DNA of 54,765 bases, from NCBI GenBank assembly GCA_964581465.1, contig CAZOOP010000024.1, positions 1 to 54,765 of the forward strand, in the 5' to 3' direction. The position numbers and the translations under genes were made by a program. This document shows, in pieces, positions 1 to 9,206 of this stretch. The DNA comes from WJMB01 sp964581465 (GTDB lineage Bacteria; RBG-13-66-14). Position 1 is the first letter of the stretch; each line of letters begins with the position of its first letter. The notes under the pieces were generated by a model that did no database searches, had not been told where the DNA came from, and worked only from the letters and a program-made list of their open reading frames with translations.

Positions 1-134
1 CGATGCATGTATGTAACGCGCTGTTAACATACGGGATGGGCTGTGATGCTCTGTCACAAGAAGGAACCCAAAATGTGGCGGAAAACAAGCAACCGACCGG
101 TACATCAGTTGCCCAAAATGTAACCATGATATTA
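1..134. other. Left-edge intergenic sequence, no gene seen
   Basis: I see no convincing coding sequence or RNA here. The stretch directly precedes a terminal-inverted-repeat element, and the window may cut through a larger repeat-rich spacer. Confidence 0.4.
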
Positions 135-513
135 GGGATTATCACTCGCACCTGAAACGACTCATCCGGCAAATAGACTGTTATTGGTTGTTTTATAGCT
201 CACACACGTCGCCATTGTCATCCCTCTGCTTGGTGGTGATATACCTGGGCTTCCATTGAGTTCCCCCGAAAGCCGAAGGCTGTTGGTTCCGCATCAGTAA
301 CCAACCAGGCTGTGAGTAAGAACCTGCTAATGACGCTCCATTGCTCGCTTTAGCAGCTTAGACCGTTGTCCGACTTCGCTGGTTGACCACACGCCGCGGG
401 CGGTTACCAGCCCCTCGCCTCAGGGCGTCTTTCACCAGTTGCTAATAGCAATTGCCAATACAAATTGCTAATACCAATTGCTAATACTTGGTTCAGTTTC
501 TGGTGATTACCCC
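135..513 (-). repeat. Family A terminal-inverted-repeat element (MITE-like), copy 1
   Basis: A non-coding element of about 379 bp. Its left end reads TTAGGGATTATCAC and its right end, on the other strand, reads TTAGGGGTAATCACC, so the ends form imperfect inverted repeats. The interior aligns along its length, in the opposite orientation, with copies at 10416 and 27042. Shared blocks include the ends, a hairpin around 282-305 and a stretch near 205-225 around GTCGCCATTGTCATC. The copy is longer than the others because about four degenerate 15-nt units (core CAATTGCTAATA) sit at 430-488. No transposase is present, so any mobility would have to be non-autonomous. Confidence 0.75.
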
Positions 514-1115
514 TAAGAACAACTATAAGTTGGCCGATGGCTAGTATAAATGTATGAGAATCGGCAAGAAATATACAGACCGAATCCAAATGGGAGCACG
601 GCCCCGCCGCGCTGGAAATCATAAGGTTGAATAGATCGTCAACACCGACGGCTGGAAGGCCGATAACAGGCTGTTATTCATAGTGATACGCCACAAACGC
701 ATCAACCGCGACAAGGCCCTGGCCAATGGCGAGGCGCGTATCAACAACCTCGATAGCTGCCGGGGCTACGGCGAGCGACGGCTATCAGCCTGCAACGGCG
801 GCTTCATCCGCAACGACAGGCTCTTTATCAGAGAAAGGCCGCTCAGATTCAGCCATCGCTACGACGAAACCTGTCTCGACTACCTGCGGGATACGCCGCC
901 CAATTGGTCCGATCAGGTTAGATGATCCCTAGTCCAATGACTGCTTGTATCAGAACGTTATCCAGTAACACGATGGTCCGCGACAGTTAAGTGATCCACA
1001 TCCGATATACCTCGACTCATAAGCACCTCAACAACAAGCATATATGATTCCATGACGATATCGGGATCAAAGCGCGGCACACCCGGGCCGCGCTTTGCCG
1101 CTTGGAGAATATCTC
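514..1115. other. Intergenic region, nothing recognised
   Basis: About 600 bases lie between the family A element and the family B fragment. Short open frames exist but have no recognisable domain, no good ribosome-binding site and no family resemblance. I call no gene here. Confidence 0.4.
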
Positions 1116-1155
1116 TTCATCCGCCCTGTTTGGTCCGAACACATTCTATGACACC
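1116..1155 (-). repeat. Family B repeat, terminal fragment
   Basis: On the minus strand this reads as the start of family B (GGTGTCATAGAATGTGTTCG followed by GACCAAA). It matches the ends at 24526, 27489 and 31264 (consensus GGCATCATGGAACGTGTTCG). Only the end is convincing here; the remainder has decayed or been lost. Confidence 0.5.
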
Positions 1156-1160
1156 TTCGT

Positions 1161-1184
1161 AAAAAAACGGCCCCGCGGGGCCGT
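1161..1184 (-). terminator. Rho-independent terminator after tRNA-Sec
   Basis: On the minus strand a perfect GC-rich hairpin (ACGGCCCC/GGGGCCGT around CG) is followed by seven T. It lies 11 bases beyond the 3' end of the tRNA-Sec gene and should end the selB-selC transcript. Confidence 0.85.
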
Positions 1185-1194
1185 TAGTTTGTAT

Positions 1195-1292
1195 TGGGGG
1201 AAGCTAGTGGGAATCGAACCCACCTGGGACCGGGTTAGGACCCCACGACGGATTTGAAGTCCGCGAGGCTCACCAGACGCCTGCTAGCTTCC
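1195..1292 (-). tRNA. selC: tRNA-Sec (anticodon UCA)
   Basis: Selenocysteine tRNA that decodes UGA with SelB. The minus-strand transcript is about 98 nt, longer than elongator tRNAs. It has an 8-bp acceptor stem (GGAAGCTA/TAGCTTCC), a long extra arm, the T-arm block GGTTCGATTCC and an anticodon loop CTTCAAA that gives UCA. A CCA appears to be encoded at 1195-1197. It resembles the E. coli selC fold. The discriminator base reads C rather than the usual G, which is odd and depends on exactly where the acceptor stem is placed. The gene lies 24 bases downstream of selB on the same strand and ahead of a strong terminator, so the two are probably co-transcribed. Confidence 0.92.
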
Positions 1293-1316
1293 CTAGCGAA
1301 GGGTAAGGATAAGACA

Positions 1317-3302
1317 CTATTCGCCCTTTCGCAAGGGGTTACACAGGGGTTTCAGCTCGGCGCGCTCGGGAGCGATCAGGGTGTGGGTCCCGGATTGGCG
1401 CTCGGTGGCCCCGCGCTCGTAGAGGTGATCCAGAAACTGGGCGGCGTACTTGCGCGACAGCCCGGCGGCCTGCTTGAAGTCGGCGGTGCGCAGCCCGCCG
1501 TTGCGGCGCAGCAGATCGAGGGCGGCGGCCAGTTTCTCGTTGTAGGCGGCGACGGGCCAGAGATGCACCTCGCCCAGCAGGGCGGCCTCGGCGGTGCCGA
1601 CCAGGTAGCGGGCGGCCTCGAGCAAACCCTCCAGTCGCATCCCCAGGCTCTGGGCGGTCTCGGCCAGGGACAGGGCGGGGTCGGCGTCGGCCAGCAGACC
1701 ACGCAGCCTGTCGATCAGGACGGCCTGCTCGGTGGGCAAGGCGCCATGGGGCAGCACGGCGTACTCGGCCCCCAGCGGAGCCAGGCGACCCCGCCGGACC
1801 AGCTCGTCCAGGGCCTCGCGGAAGGCGTTGTCGTCGACCTTCTTGGTCCGCAGCAGCGCCTTTAGCCGCCCACGGTCCAGGGGCTGGTAGGGCGGGCTTT
1901 TTTGCAGGAAGCGATCCAGGGCCTCGCGGAGCTTGTCGACCAGGTCGCTCTGCCAGCGGGGGTGCAGCCAGCGATCGGAGCCGAGGCGGACGACCTCCCC
2001 GGCCTCGGCCAGGTCGGCCAGTCGCTCGCGGACGAAGGACGGCAGCAGACCGGTGCGCCGGCAGAGCTCCCGCGTGGTCAGGTCCTTGCGCGGCAGGGGG
2101 CTGTGCTTGAGCCACAGCGGCAGCGAGCCCACGGCGCCGACGCCCTCGAGCTCGGCCAGGGCGTCGCGGTAGCTGCGGCGGCTACGCCGGTGGCGCTGGG
2201 CGGCGGGATCGATGACCTCGCCGCCGGCGACGGTGTTGGGCGGACTGGGCACGCGCAGGATGAAGCGGTCGCCCTTGGTGAAGACCAGGGGACGGCGCAG
2301 CTCGAGCTGGGCCAAAGCGTCGGCGCCGGGCTTGAGCTTGCCGCCCTCGAGCAGGATCACCCGGCAGAGTTCTTCTTGAGTGCCCACGTGGAGCTTGAGT
2401 TCGACGCGATCGGCCAGGGGCTTGGTCGAGGGCAGCAAGCGCAGGCGGACGTCGCAGCGCTCCGAGGCGACGAAGCAGTCGGGCTCGGTCACCTCGTCGC
2501 CGCGTCTGACCCCGCGCTTGGGCAGCCCGGCCAGGTTGATCGCCGCCCGCTGCCCGGCGAAGACCCGGGGCACGTCGCGACCGTGGAACTGGAGATTGCG
2601 CACCCGGCCCTTGCCCCCCGAGGGCTGGAGCTCGATCTCGGCGCCGACGGCCAGCCCGCCCCGGCGCACCGTGCCGGTGACCACGTCGCCGAAGCCCTCG
2701 ACGGTGAAGGCACGGTCGGCGGCCAGACGGAAGGCCCGTCCCTCCTCGCGCTCCCGGCGACAGCTCCGCGCCGTCTCGAGCAGGCGCTCGCGCAGCTCGT
2801 CCAGGCCGTCACCCCCGCGCGCGCTGGTGCGGACGATCGGCGCCCCCTCGAGCACCGTCCCCGCCAAGGACTCCCGCAGGTCCTCCTCGAGCAGCTCCAG
2901 CCACTCGGTGTCCTCGGCGAGGTCGATCTTGGTCAGCGCCACCACGCCCGGAGCCGACTCGCGCCGGGGCAGCAGCAGGTTGAGGATCTCCAGATGCTCA
3001 CGGCTCTGGGGCATCAGGCCCTCGTCGGCGGCGACCACGAAGAGCACGGCGTCGAAGCCGGTGGCTCCGGCGACCATCTCGCGCACCAGGCCCTCGTGGC
3101 CGGGCACGTCGACGATGGCCAGCTCGCCCTCCGGGGTGGGCAGGAAGGCGAAGCCCAAACGGATGGAGATGCCGCGGCGATGCTCCTCGGCCAGGCGGTC
3201 GGGGTCGGTGCCGGTCAGGGCCTGGACCAGGGCGCTCTTGCCGTGGTCCACGTGCCCGGCGGTGCCGATGATCAGGCTCTGGGGCTGGTCTGGTTTCGTC
3301 AT
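1317..3302 (-). CDS. selB: Selenocysteine-specific translation elongation factor SelB
   Basis: SelB delivers Sec-tRNA-Sec to the ribosome at UGA codons marked by a SECIS hairpin. The 661-aa length fits bacterial SelB. The N-terminal GTPase domain has G1 GHVDHGKS at residues 16-23, the switch region with RRGISIRLGFAF, G3 DVPGHE and G4 TKID. Translation-factor beta-barrel domains follow, and the C-terminal 250 residues look like the winged-helix repeats that bind SECIS RNA. The common Thr after the P-loop Lys is Ser (GKS), a conservative change. The ATG start sits at the P-loop-proximal position usual for the family. The gene is followed by tRNA-Sec, so decoding factor and tRNA form one unit. 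The only SelA-like gene in this window (15277-16035) looks inactive, and no selenophosphate synthetase or obvious selenoprotein was seen. Confidence 0.95.
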   Translation of the reverse strand: MTKPDQPQSLIIGTAGHVDHGKSALVQALTGTDPDRLAEEHRRGISIRLGFAFLPTPEGELAIVDVPGHEGLVREMVAGATGFDAVLFVVAADEGLMPQSREHLEILNLLLPRRESAPGVVALTKIDLAEDTEWLELLEEDLRESLAGTVLEGAPIVRTSARGGDGLDELRERLLETARSCRREREEGRAFRLAADRAFTVEGFGDVVTGTVRRGGLAVGAEIELQPSGGKGRVRNLQFHGRDVPRVFAGQRAAINLAGLPKRGVRRGDEVTEPDCFVASERCDVRLRLLPSTKPLADRVELKLHVGTQEELCRVILLEGGKLKPGADALAQLELRRPLVFTKGDRFILRVPSPPNTVAGGEVIDPAAQRHRRSRRSYRDALAELEGVGAVGSLPLWLKHSPLPRKDLTTRELCRRTGLLPSFVRERLADLAEAGEVVRLGSDRWLHPRWQSDLVDKLREALDRFLQKSPPYQPLDRGRLKALLRTKKVDDNAFREALDELVRRGRLAPLGAEYAVLPHGALPTEQAVLIDRLRGLLADADPALSLAETAQSLGMRLEGLLEAARYLVGTAEAALLGEVHLWPVAAYNEKLAAALDLLRRNGGLRTADFKQAAGLSRKYAAQFLDHLYERGATERQSGTHTLIAPERAELKPLCNPLRKGE

Positions 3303-3544
3303 CTGTTTCTCGTCTCGTGAGAACGGGTGTCCGCCTTGCGGCGGCGTTGCGGTTCGCCTCGTTCAACCGGCTTGATGCGAGCGCCGCGGCGACCGGGTCA
3401 CTGCTGAATACGCTCAAGCCTGTCCGGGCGGCCTCACCGGCCGTCACCGGTCGACGCGCGCCCACCCGTTAGTGTACATCCCAGCGGGGGCGAAGGCAAA
3501 GCCCTGTCGTTGGAAACACGCCGCCTACGCCTGCCAGGCTCCGA

Positions 3545-3573
3545 TTGCATCCTGCCGGGCACTGAGTTACACT
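3545..3573 (+). promoter_or_regulatory. Sigma70-type promoter for the DUF438 gene
   Basis: TTGCAT (3545-3550) and TACACT (3568-3573) are separated by exactly 17 bases. They lie 100 bp upstream of the ATG at 3674 on the same strand. Confidence 0.6.
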
Positions 3574-3673
3574 ATAAGCGGTTCATTATCCTTCCCAAGC
3601 CACCTGCCAATGGGAGTTAACAAGAACGGTCTCCGCCGCCAGATTCGCCGGACACCTACTCGTGGAGGGACTC

Positions 3674-4870
3674 ATGCGCGATACGACCGCCAAAGAGCAT
3701 GGACGACGCAAGGAGCAGCTCAAGGCGATCCTGCGCCGCCTGCACGCCGGGGAGAGCCCGGAGGCGCTCAAGGGCGAGTTCGGCGCCCTGCTGGACAAGG
3801 TCGGCGCCGCCGAGGTGGGCGCCATCGAGCGCGAGCTGATCGACGAGGGTCTGCCCGCCGCCGAGGTCCAGCGCCTCTGCGACGTCCACCTGAGCCTCTT
3901 CTCCGGCGGCCTGGAGCGCGGGGGGCTCCCCGAACTCCCGCCGGGACACCCGGCGCGCATCCTGATCAACGAGAACCGCCAGCTCGAACTACGCCTGGGT
4001 CGGCTGCGCCCGCTGCTGGACAAGCTGGACGGGGGAAAGACGCTCAAGGAGGTCGCGACGGACCTGCGCGGACTCTTCGACGAGCTGGCCGAGCTCGAGC
4101 TGCACTACCAGCGCAAGGAGAACCAGCTCTTCCCCTTCCTCGAGCGCCGCGGGCTGAGCGGGCCGACCCAGGTGATGTGGGGCGTCCACGACGAGGTCCG
4201 CGAGCTGTTCAAGGAGTGCCGCCGCTCCCTGGACGCCGGGGAGCCGGAGTGTATCGTCACCGCTGGCCGGGCCTACGCCGAGAAGGCCGCCGGGATGGTC
4301 GAGAAGGAGGAGCTTGTCCTGCTCCCCCTGGCCCTGGAGAACCTCAGCGATGACGACTGGCGGGCCGTCCGCACCGGCGGGTCCGAGATAGGCTACGCCT
4401 GGCACGCCCCCGTCGCCTTCGAAACCCCAGCGACGGCTCCGGCCGTCGACAACCGAGAGGACGGCATGCACCAGTTGAACACCGGAGAACTGACCACGGA
4501 GCAGCTCGACCTGCTGCTGCGCCACCTGCCCTTCGACGTGACCTTCGTCGATGAGAACGACGAGGTGCGCTACTTCAGCGCCTCCGACGAGCGCATCTTC
4601 GCCCGCTCGCCGGGCATCATCGGCCGCAAGGTGCAGAACTGCCACCCGCCCAAGAGCGTCGAGATGGTCCAGCGGATCGTCGCGGCCTTCAAGGCCGGCG
4701 AGCGTGACGAGGCCGAGTTTTACATCCACCTGGACGAGAAGTACGTCCACATCCGCTACTTCGCCCTGCGCGACGACGCCGGGGCCTACCGCGGCGTGAT
4801 CGAGGTCAGCCAGGACATCGCCCCGCTGCAAAGGATCGAGGGCGAGCGTCGCCTGCTGGACTGGGAATAG
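3674..4870 (+). CDS. DUF438 domain protein with hemerythrin-like and PAS domains
   Basis: Probable cytoplasmic sensor of redox state or oxygen. The first 80 residues match the DUF438 module, which often precedes hemerythrin domains. Residues of roughly 85-240 form a helical hemerythrin/HHE-like region with the expected His/Glu positions (ELHYQRKENQLFPFL, then HDEVRELF). The last 130 residues are a PAS-like domain (FDVTFVDENDEVRYFS and VIEVSQDI), the usual C-terminal partner in this family. No kinase or output domain follows, as is typical. I chose ATG at 3674 because GGAGGGA lies just upstream; a GTG at 3662 in the same frame overlaps that site. The protein would be 398 aa. Such proteins are common in anaerobes, but the physiological role is not settled. 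Confidence 0.85.
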   Translation: MRDTTAKEHGRRKEQLKAILRRLHAGESPEALKGEFGALLDKVGAAEVGAIERELIDEGLPAAEVQRLCDVHLSLFSGGLERGGLPELPPGHPARILINENRQLELRLGRLRPLLDKLDGGKTLKEVATDLRGLFDELAELELHYQRKENQLFPFLERRGLSGPTQVMWGVHDEVRELFKECRRSLDAGEPECIVTAGRAYAEKAAGMVEKEELVLLPLALENLSDDDWRAVRTGGSEIGYAWHAPVAFETPATAPAVDNREDGMHQLNTGELTTEQLDLLLRHLPFDVTFVDENDEVRYFSASDERIFARSPGIIGRKVQNCHPPKSVEMVQRIVAAFKAGERDEAEFYIHLDEKYVHIRYFALRDDAGAYRGVIEVSQDIAPLQRIEGERRLLDWE

Positions 4871-5190
4871 CATCCGCCCCTGGACCGGCCCGTTAGCCTA
4901 CCAGTCGCCTTGGCGAGCCCACGCCTAGCGTCGGGCACGTATCAGGGGTCTGTTATCCACGTGATTCAGCCGTGTACTTGTTAATGGGCTTGGCCATAGG
5001 TTCTTTCAAGGGGAGCTCTCCCCGGTTGCCGCCGCCGGTCCTGACTCGTGCGATGGTCCCGAATGGAAGTGAGCCGTTCACCGCGAGCGAACGGCGGGTT
5101 GGCGCAACCACCTGATCGGCGGGATGACCGGTGGAGCAAACCGCCGTCGGCGGCTCGGGATCTCGTCAGCCGTCACCACCGGCGTCGCGA
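4871..5190. other. Intergenic region with a GC hairpin
   Basis: No gene is seen. A 14-base palindrome GGGGAGCTCTCCCC near 5014 could act as a weak terminator for the upstream gene but has no T tract. A -10-like TATAAT lies just beyond at 5196. Confidence 0.35.
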
Positions 5191-5247
5191 TGAGCTATAA
5201 TACGGCTGTGGAGCTAGACGATGGTATTCCGGTTGAAGGAGTGAACC

Positions 5248-6369
5248 ATGCTGGATGAAGCGCGCCTGCGGAACCGCCTGGACGAGCTGCGCGGTCTGGG
5301 CCTCGACGTCGACTGGGTGGATTGGTTCGGCGACTGGTTGCGGGGGGCTCCTCCCGAGCGGCTCACCCGCATCCGGCCCAGCGAACTCGCCGAAGAGCTG
5401 GGCGCCGACCTGCACCACTTCCTCAAGCTGCTGGTGGCGGCGGTGCGGACGGGCATCCTGAACCTCCACTGGGAGCACTTCTGCCCGGCCTGCCAGGGGC
5501 GGATGGACACCTCGCACTCCCTGGGCGAGACCCGCGAGGAGCACTACTGCGGTTTCTGCGAAAACAACTTCCAGAGCGTGCTGGACCAGAACGTGGCCAT
5601 CAGCTTCTCGCTCAACGAGTCCATGGCGACCGGCAAGCTGCCCGAAGCGCCGCGCAAGGTCAAGCTCGACGAAGCCGACACCCGGGCGGTGGAGCTCTTC
5701 ACCCTCCAGGCTTTTCGCGAGATGTTCCCCGACGAGGTGCTGCCCATTGACGAAAGCCTGCAGGTGACCGACGTTTCGTTGATGTTCACCGACGTCCGGG
5801 GCTCGACCCGCCTCTACGAGCGCCTGGGCGACTCCCGGGCCTACCACCTGGTGCGCGACCACTTCAAGGTGCTCTTCCGCGTGGTCGAGGAGCACCGCGG
5901 CGCCGTGGTCAAGACCATCGGCGATTCGGTGATGGCCAGCTTCCGCGACCCCGTGGACGCCCTCAAGGGCGCCGTTTCGGCCCAGGGCAACCTGGCGCTG
6001 TTCAACCGTCAGCAGAAGCTCAACGAAGACGACGTGATCATTCGCATCGGGATGGACCGCGGCCCGGCCATCGCCGTCAACCTCAACGACCGGCTGGACT
6101 TCTTCGGCAACACGGTCAACCGCACCGCGCGCATCGAGCGTCTCTCGGCGGGCAACGACGTGGTCTTCGGCGCGAACCTGCAGTCCGATCCCCGGGTGCA
6201 GGAGTTCCTGGTCAAGCGGGGCCGGCGCCTGGCCATCGAGCGTTTCGAACGGACCGTCAAGGGCATCGAGGAGCCGATCACCGCCTTTCGCCTCACCGCG
6301 CCCCGGGAGGTCGAGCTCTTCCCGTCGCCCCGGCGCGCGGCTCCGCGCGGTGAAACCGCGGCCGACTGA
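5248..6369 (+). CDS. Class III adenylate cyclase with N-terminal zinc-ribbon-like region
   Basis: Soluble nucleotidyl cyclase of 373 aa, predicted to make cAMP from ATP. Residues of about 175-340 are the catalytic domain. Metal-binding Asp182 lies in FTDVRGST and Asp226 in KTIGDSVMA. Lys222 and Asp284 (DFFGNTVNRTAR) match the adenine-recognising pair. Asn291 and Arg295 match the transition-state residues. All expected catalytic positions are therefore present, and it should be active as a homodimer. The N-terminal half has two CxxC pairs (Cys79/82 and Cys101/104) in a short zinc-finger-like section, similar to the DUF5939 region of some cyclases. A TATAAT box at 5196-5201 and AAGGAG before the ATG support the start. 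No cAMP receptor gene is nearby. Confidence 0.88.
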   Translation: MLDEARLRNRLDELRGLGLDVDWVDWFGDWLRGAPPERLTRIRPSELAEELGADLHHFLKLLVAAVRTGILNLHWEHFCPACQGRMDTSHSLGETREEHYCGFCENNFQSVLDQNVAISFSLNESMATGKLPEAPRKVKLDEADTRAVELFTLQAFREMFPDEVLPIDESLQVTDVSLMFTDVRGSTRLYERLGDSRAYHLVRDHFKVLFRVVEEHRGAVVKTIGDSVMASFRDPVDALKGAVSAQGNLALFNRQQKLNEDDVIIRIGMDRGPAIAVNLNDRLDFFGNTVNRTARIERLSAGNDVVFGANLQSDPRVQEFLVKRGRRLAIERFERTVKGIEEPITAFRLTAPREVELFPSPRRAAPRGETAAD

Positions 6370-6409
6370 GCGGTATCGTACCCAGTGCCACCCCTTCCCG
6401 AGGTTACCG

Positions 6410-7375
6410 ATGACCGACCGCTCCCCTTCACCCCTCCCGACCCTGGCTGCCCTGGCCCTCGCCCTCGTCTGCACCGGCTGCCTCATGAGCGGTGACGGCG
6501 GCGTGGACGTGGCCGAGGAGCTGCGCCACGAGGAGAGCTTCGAGCACAGCCCCGGCGGCCTGATCGAAATCGACTGGGAGAGCGGCGACATCGACCTGTC
6601 GGCCTCCGACGAGGACGAGGTCCGCATCGTGGCCGTCGGCTGGAAGGTCGATGAGCCCCTGAACGTGGAGGACTGGGTCGACGACGTCCGCTTCGAGCGC
6701 CTCGACGACCGCCTGCTGCTCAGCTACCAGGCCGACGCCCTGTTCTCTTTCACCTCGGTCAGCCTGCAGGTGCGCTACCCAGCCGACGCCCGTCTGCTGG
6801 TCGACGCCGCCAACGGCGAAGTCATGGTCGATGGCGGGGCCGAGCTCAGCGCCGACACCGCCAACGGCGATCTTACCGTCCGCGACATCACCGGCCGGAT
6901 CGAGTTGGACAGCGCCAACGGCGACCTGGAGGTCAGCGCCGACGCCGGGCGTTCGCCGCTGGGAATCCACTGCGAGAGCTCCAACGGCGGGATAACCATC
7001 GACCTGGCCGGTGATCACGACGGCGAGGTCATTTGCGAGACGGCCAACGGCGGGGTCATTCTGCGGGTGGGCGGCGCGCAGCGCGGCGACGTCGAGCTGG
7101 ACTCCAGCAACGGTTCGCTGCGGATGGAGTTCGGCACCCTGGGCGGCGATGTGACGGCGGACTCCGGCAACGGCTCGATCGACGTCCTCTTCGCAGTGAT
7201 GCCCCCTGGACTCGATCTGTTGGCCGACTGCAGCGTGGGCGGCCTGGAGACCAACCTGCCCGGAGCCCGGGTCATCGAGGAGACCGTCGGCGGCGTTATC
7301 GAGCGAGCGGGCGAAGGGCCGAGGATGCGCTTGAGCAGCTCCAACGGCGCGATTACCGTGCTTACCGACGAGTAG
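6410..7375 (+). CDS. DUF4097-type beta-repeat lipoprotein
   Basis: Predicted envelope lipoprotein of 321 aa. A signal peptide (residues 1-23) ends in VCTGC, so Cys24 is the likely lipidation site, although Cys at -3 is unusual. The mature part is a repetitive beta solenoid of the DUF4097 type, with at least seven repeats carrying an (A/S)-N-G-(D/E/G) turn, as in DAANGEV, DTANGDL, DSANGDL, ESSNGGI and ETANGGV. I chose ATG at 6410, not an earlier in-frame GTG, because GAGG precedes it and the signal peptide then begins correctly. It starts 40 bases after the cyclase stop. A paralogue lies downstream at 7674. The biochemical role of this family is unknown; adhesion or envelope scaffolding is inferred from fold only. 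Confidence 0.8.
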   Translation: MTDRSPSPLPTLAALALALVCTGCLMSGDGGVDVAEELRHEESFEHSPGGLIEIDWESGDIDLSASDEDEVRIVAVGWKVDEPLNVEDWVDDVRFERLDDRLLLSYQADALFSFTSVSLQVRYPADARLLVDAANGEVMVDGGAELSADTANGDLTVRDITGRIELDSANGDLEVSADAGRSPLGIHCESSNGGITIDLAGDHDGEVICETANGGVILRVGGAQRGDVELDSSNGSLRMEFGTLGGDVTADSGNGSIDVLFAVMPPGLDLLADCSVGGLETNLPGARVIEETVGGVIERAGEGPRMRLSSSNGAITVLTDE

Positions 7376-7673
7376 GCCTTCATCGAGCCTTTGTACTGGG
7401 GGAGCTGTGCAAACCCTCGGAGCCGCCTAGTGATCCCGACGCTTGAGTGAGTGCAATTCTACCGGCAGCCTGGTCTTCGGCACGCCGATCAGAGGGAAGC
7501 GGCGGCGAAGAACGTCAGCGCTGGACCCGGGGGTCTTCACAGCGAAGGGGACCGGCGCCCCAGCCGCCTTGGTGAAAGCCCCCCCAAAGAGGCGACCCGC
7601 TGCTGGAAGTGCTCGGCCATACCCTGCAGACAGCCGATCGTAACCGCGAAACCAACCACCTTTTGGAGGAACG

Positions 7674-8468
7674 ATGAAGCGTCTCCTGATTCTCCTGCTG
7701 CTCCCCGTCGCAGTCTTCGCCCAGATGATGGCCGCCTCCGCCACCGACTCCCACGTCGTCGAACTCGGCCCCGAGGGGGTCGGCATCCTCGTCGTCGAGT
7801 GGGACAACGGTCCCGTGACCGTCATCGGCGCCGATACCGACAAGATATCCATCGAGGCCGAGGGCAACCAGAACGGCCGCGCCCTGGACAAGGCCGAATG
7901 GCTCAAGTACTGCACCTTCGAAAAAGAGGGCGACCGCGTGGTGGCGAAGTTCGACAAGCCCTCGGGCGGTTCCCTCGAGGTCGAGCTGACGGTCACCCTG
8001 CCCAAGCGGATCGCCGCCGATCTCTCGGCGGGCAACGGCGATATCGAGGTCGAGATGATCGCCGCCCTGGAGGCCGACGCGGGCAACGGCACCGTCACGG
8101 TCAAGGGCACCCCGGGAGATATCAAGATCTCCTGCGGCAACGGCAACGTGGACATCGAGCTGCCCGACAGCTACAAGGGCGACGTGAACGCCGAGTCGGG
8201 CAACGGCAACGTGGACATCCAGATCGGGCGCGGCTTCAACGGCGCCGTGGACGCCGAATCGGGCAACGGTAACGTCACCGTCACCCTGGCCGAGGTGCCC
8301 GGCGGTCTCAGCGTCGACGGCGAGACCGGCATGGGCGAGGCCGAGACCAACATCGACGGGGTCAATCGCAGCACCTCGATGATGGGCGGCAGCCTGTCCA
8401 AATCCGGCGACGGCCCCTCGATCGAGGTCGGCTCCGGCAACGGCGACGTGGCCGTAATGGTCGACTAG
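7674..8468 (+). CDS. Secreted DUF4097-type beta-repeat protein
   Basis: A 264-aa protein with a cleavable signal peptide (MKRLLILLLLPVAVFAQ) but no lipobox. The remainder is a DUF4097-like solenoid with SGNGNVD-type turns repeated about six times between residues 110 and 262. It shares this repeat with the lipoprotein 300 bp upstream but differs in anchoring, so the pair looks like a duplicated envelope protein that kept one lipid-anchored and one free or periplasmic form. GGAGG lies eight bases before the ATG. The 298-bp spacer before it contains no other gene. Function unknown. Confidence 0.8.
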   Translation: MKRLLILLLLPVAVFAQMMAASATDSHVVELGPEGVGILVVEWDNGPVTVIGADTDKISIEAEGNQNGRALDKAEWLKYCTFEKEGDRVVAKFDKPSGGSLEVELTVTLPKRIAADLSAGNGDIEVEMIAALEADAGNGTVTVKGTPGDIKISCGNGNVDIELPDSYKGDVNAESGNGNVDIQIGRGFNGAVDAESGNGNVTVTLAEVPGGLSVDGETGMGEAETNIDGVNRSTSMMGGSLSKSGDGPSIEVGSGNGDVAVMVD

Positions 8469-8495
8469 CCACACCGACCCGCCGTATAAACAAGA

Positions 8496-8525
8496 GGGCC
8501 GCTCCGGGGAATCCCGGGGCGGCCC
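8496..8525 (-). terminator. Terminator of RNase P RNA, possibly bidirectional
   Basis: A hairpin with a GGGCCGCxCCGGGG/CCCGGGGCGGCCC stem and an AAT loop. On the minus strand it is followed by TCTTGTTTAT and lies directly after rnpB. It may also end the plus-strand DUF4097 transcript, though that side lacks a T tract. Confidence 0.7.
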
Positions 8526-8535
8526 ATCGCTTCGT

Positions 8536-8984
<449 letters not shown>

Positions 8985-9110
8985 GGTGTAAGATAGCACA
9001 CTGGGCGGATTTGTCAAGGGGGGCCAATGGATGCTTTCGACGCGCGGCGTTAATCCAGGGGCGGACCGTCAGCTCGGCCCGTTGCCCAGGTGAGTAGTCC
9101 GGATCAATGC

Positions 9111-9132
9111 GGGCCGACCTGAAGGTCGGCCC
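9111..9132. repeat. Short perfect inverted repeat
   Basis: GGGCCGACCT and AGGTCGGCCC are separated by GA. There is no T tract, so a classical terminator is unlikely. It lies between rnpB and the 3' end of the SPFH gene. Confidence 0.5.
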
Positions 9133-9206
9133 CTACTGATTAATCGTGAAGCTTCTTTGACCTTCCGGCGCGGGGCGGGAGCGGAGCCCCCGCCCTGTGG
9201 AATGGC

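Noticed and set aside
404..932. Small open frames near the left edge
   Set aside because: One lies inside a repeat element; none has a plausible ribosome-binding site or family resemblance.
1254..3375. Long plus-strand open frames opposite selB
   Set aside because: They are antisense shadows of a GC-rich gene. Their predicted proteins are Gly/Gln/Ala or Arg/Ser biased, have no motifs, and selB is unmistakable on the other strand.
3989..6627. Long minus-strand frames opposite the DUF438 and cyclase genes
   Set aside because: Antisense shadows with Val/Gly/Leu-biased composition. The plus-strand genes have clear catalytic motifs and start signals.
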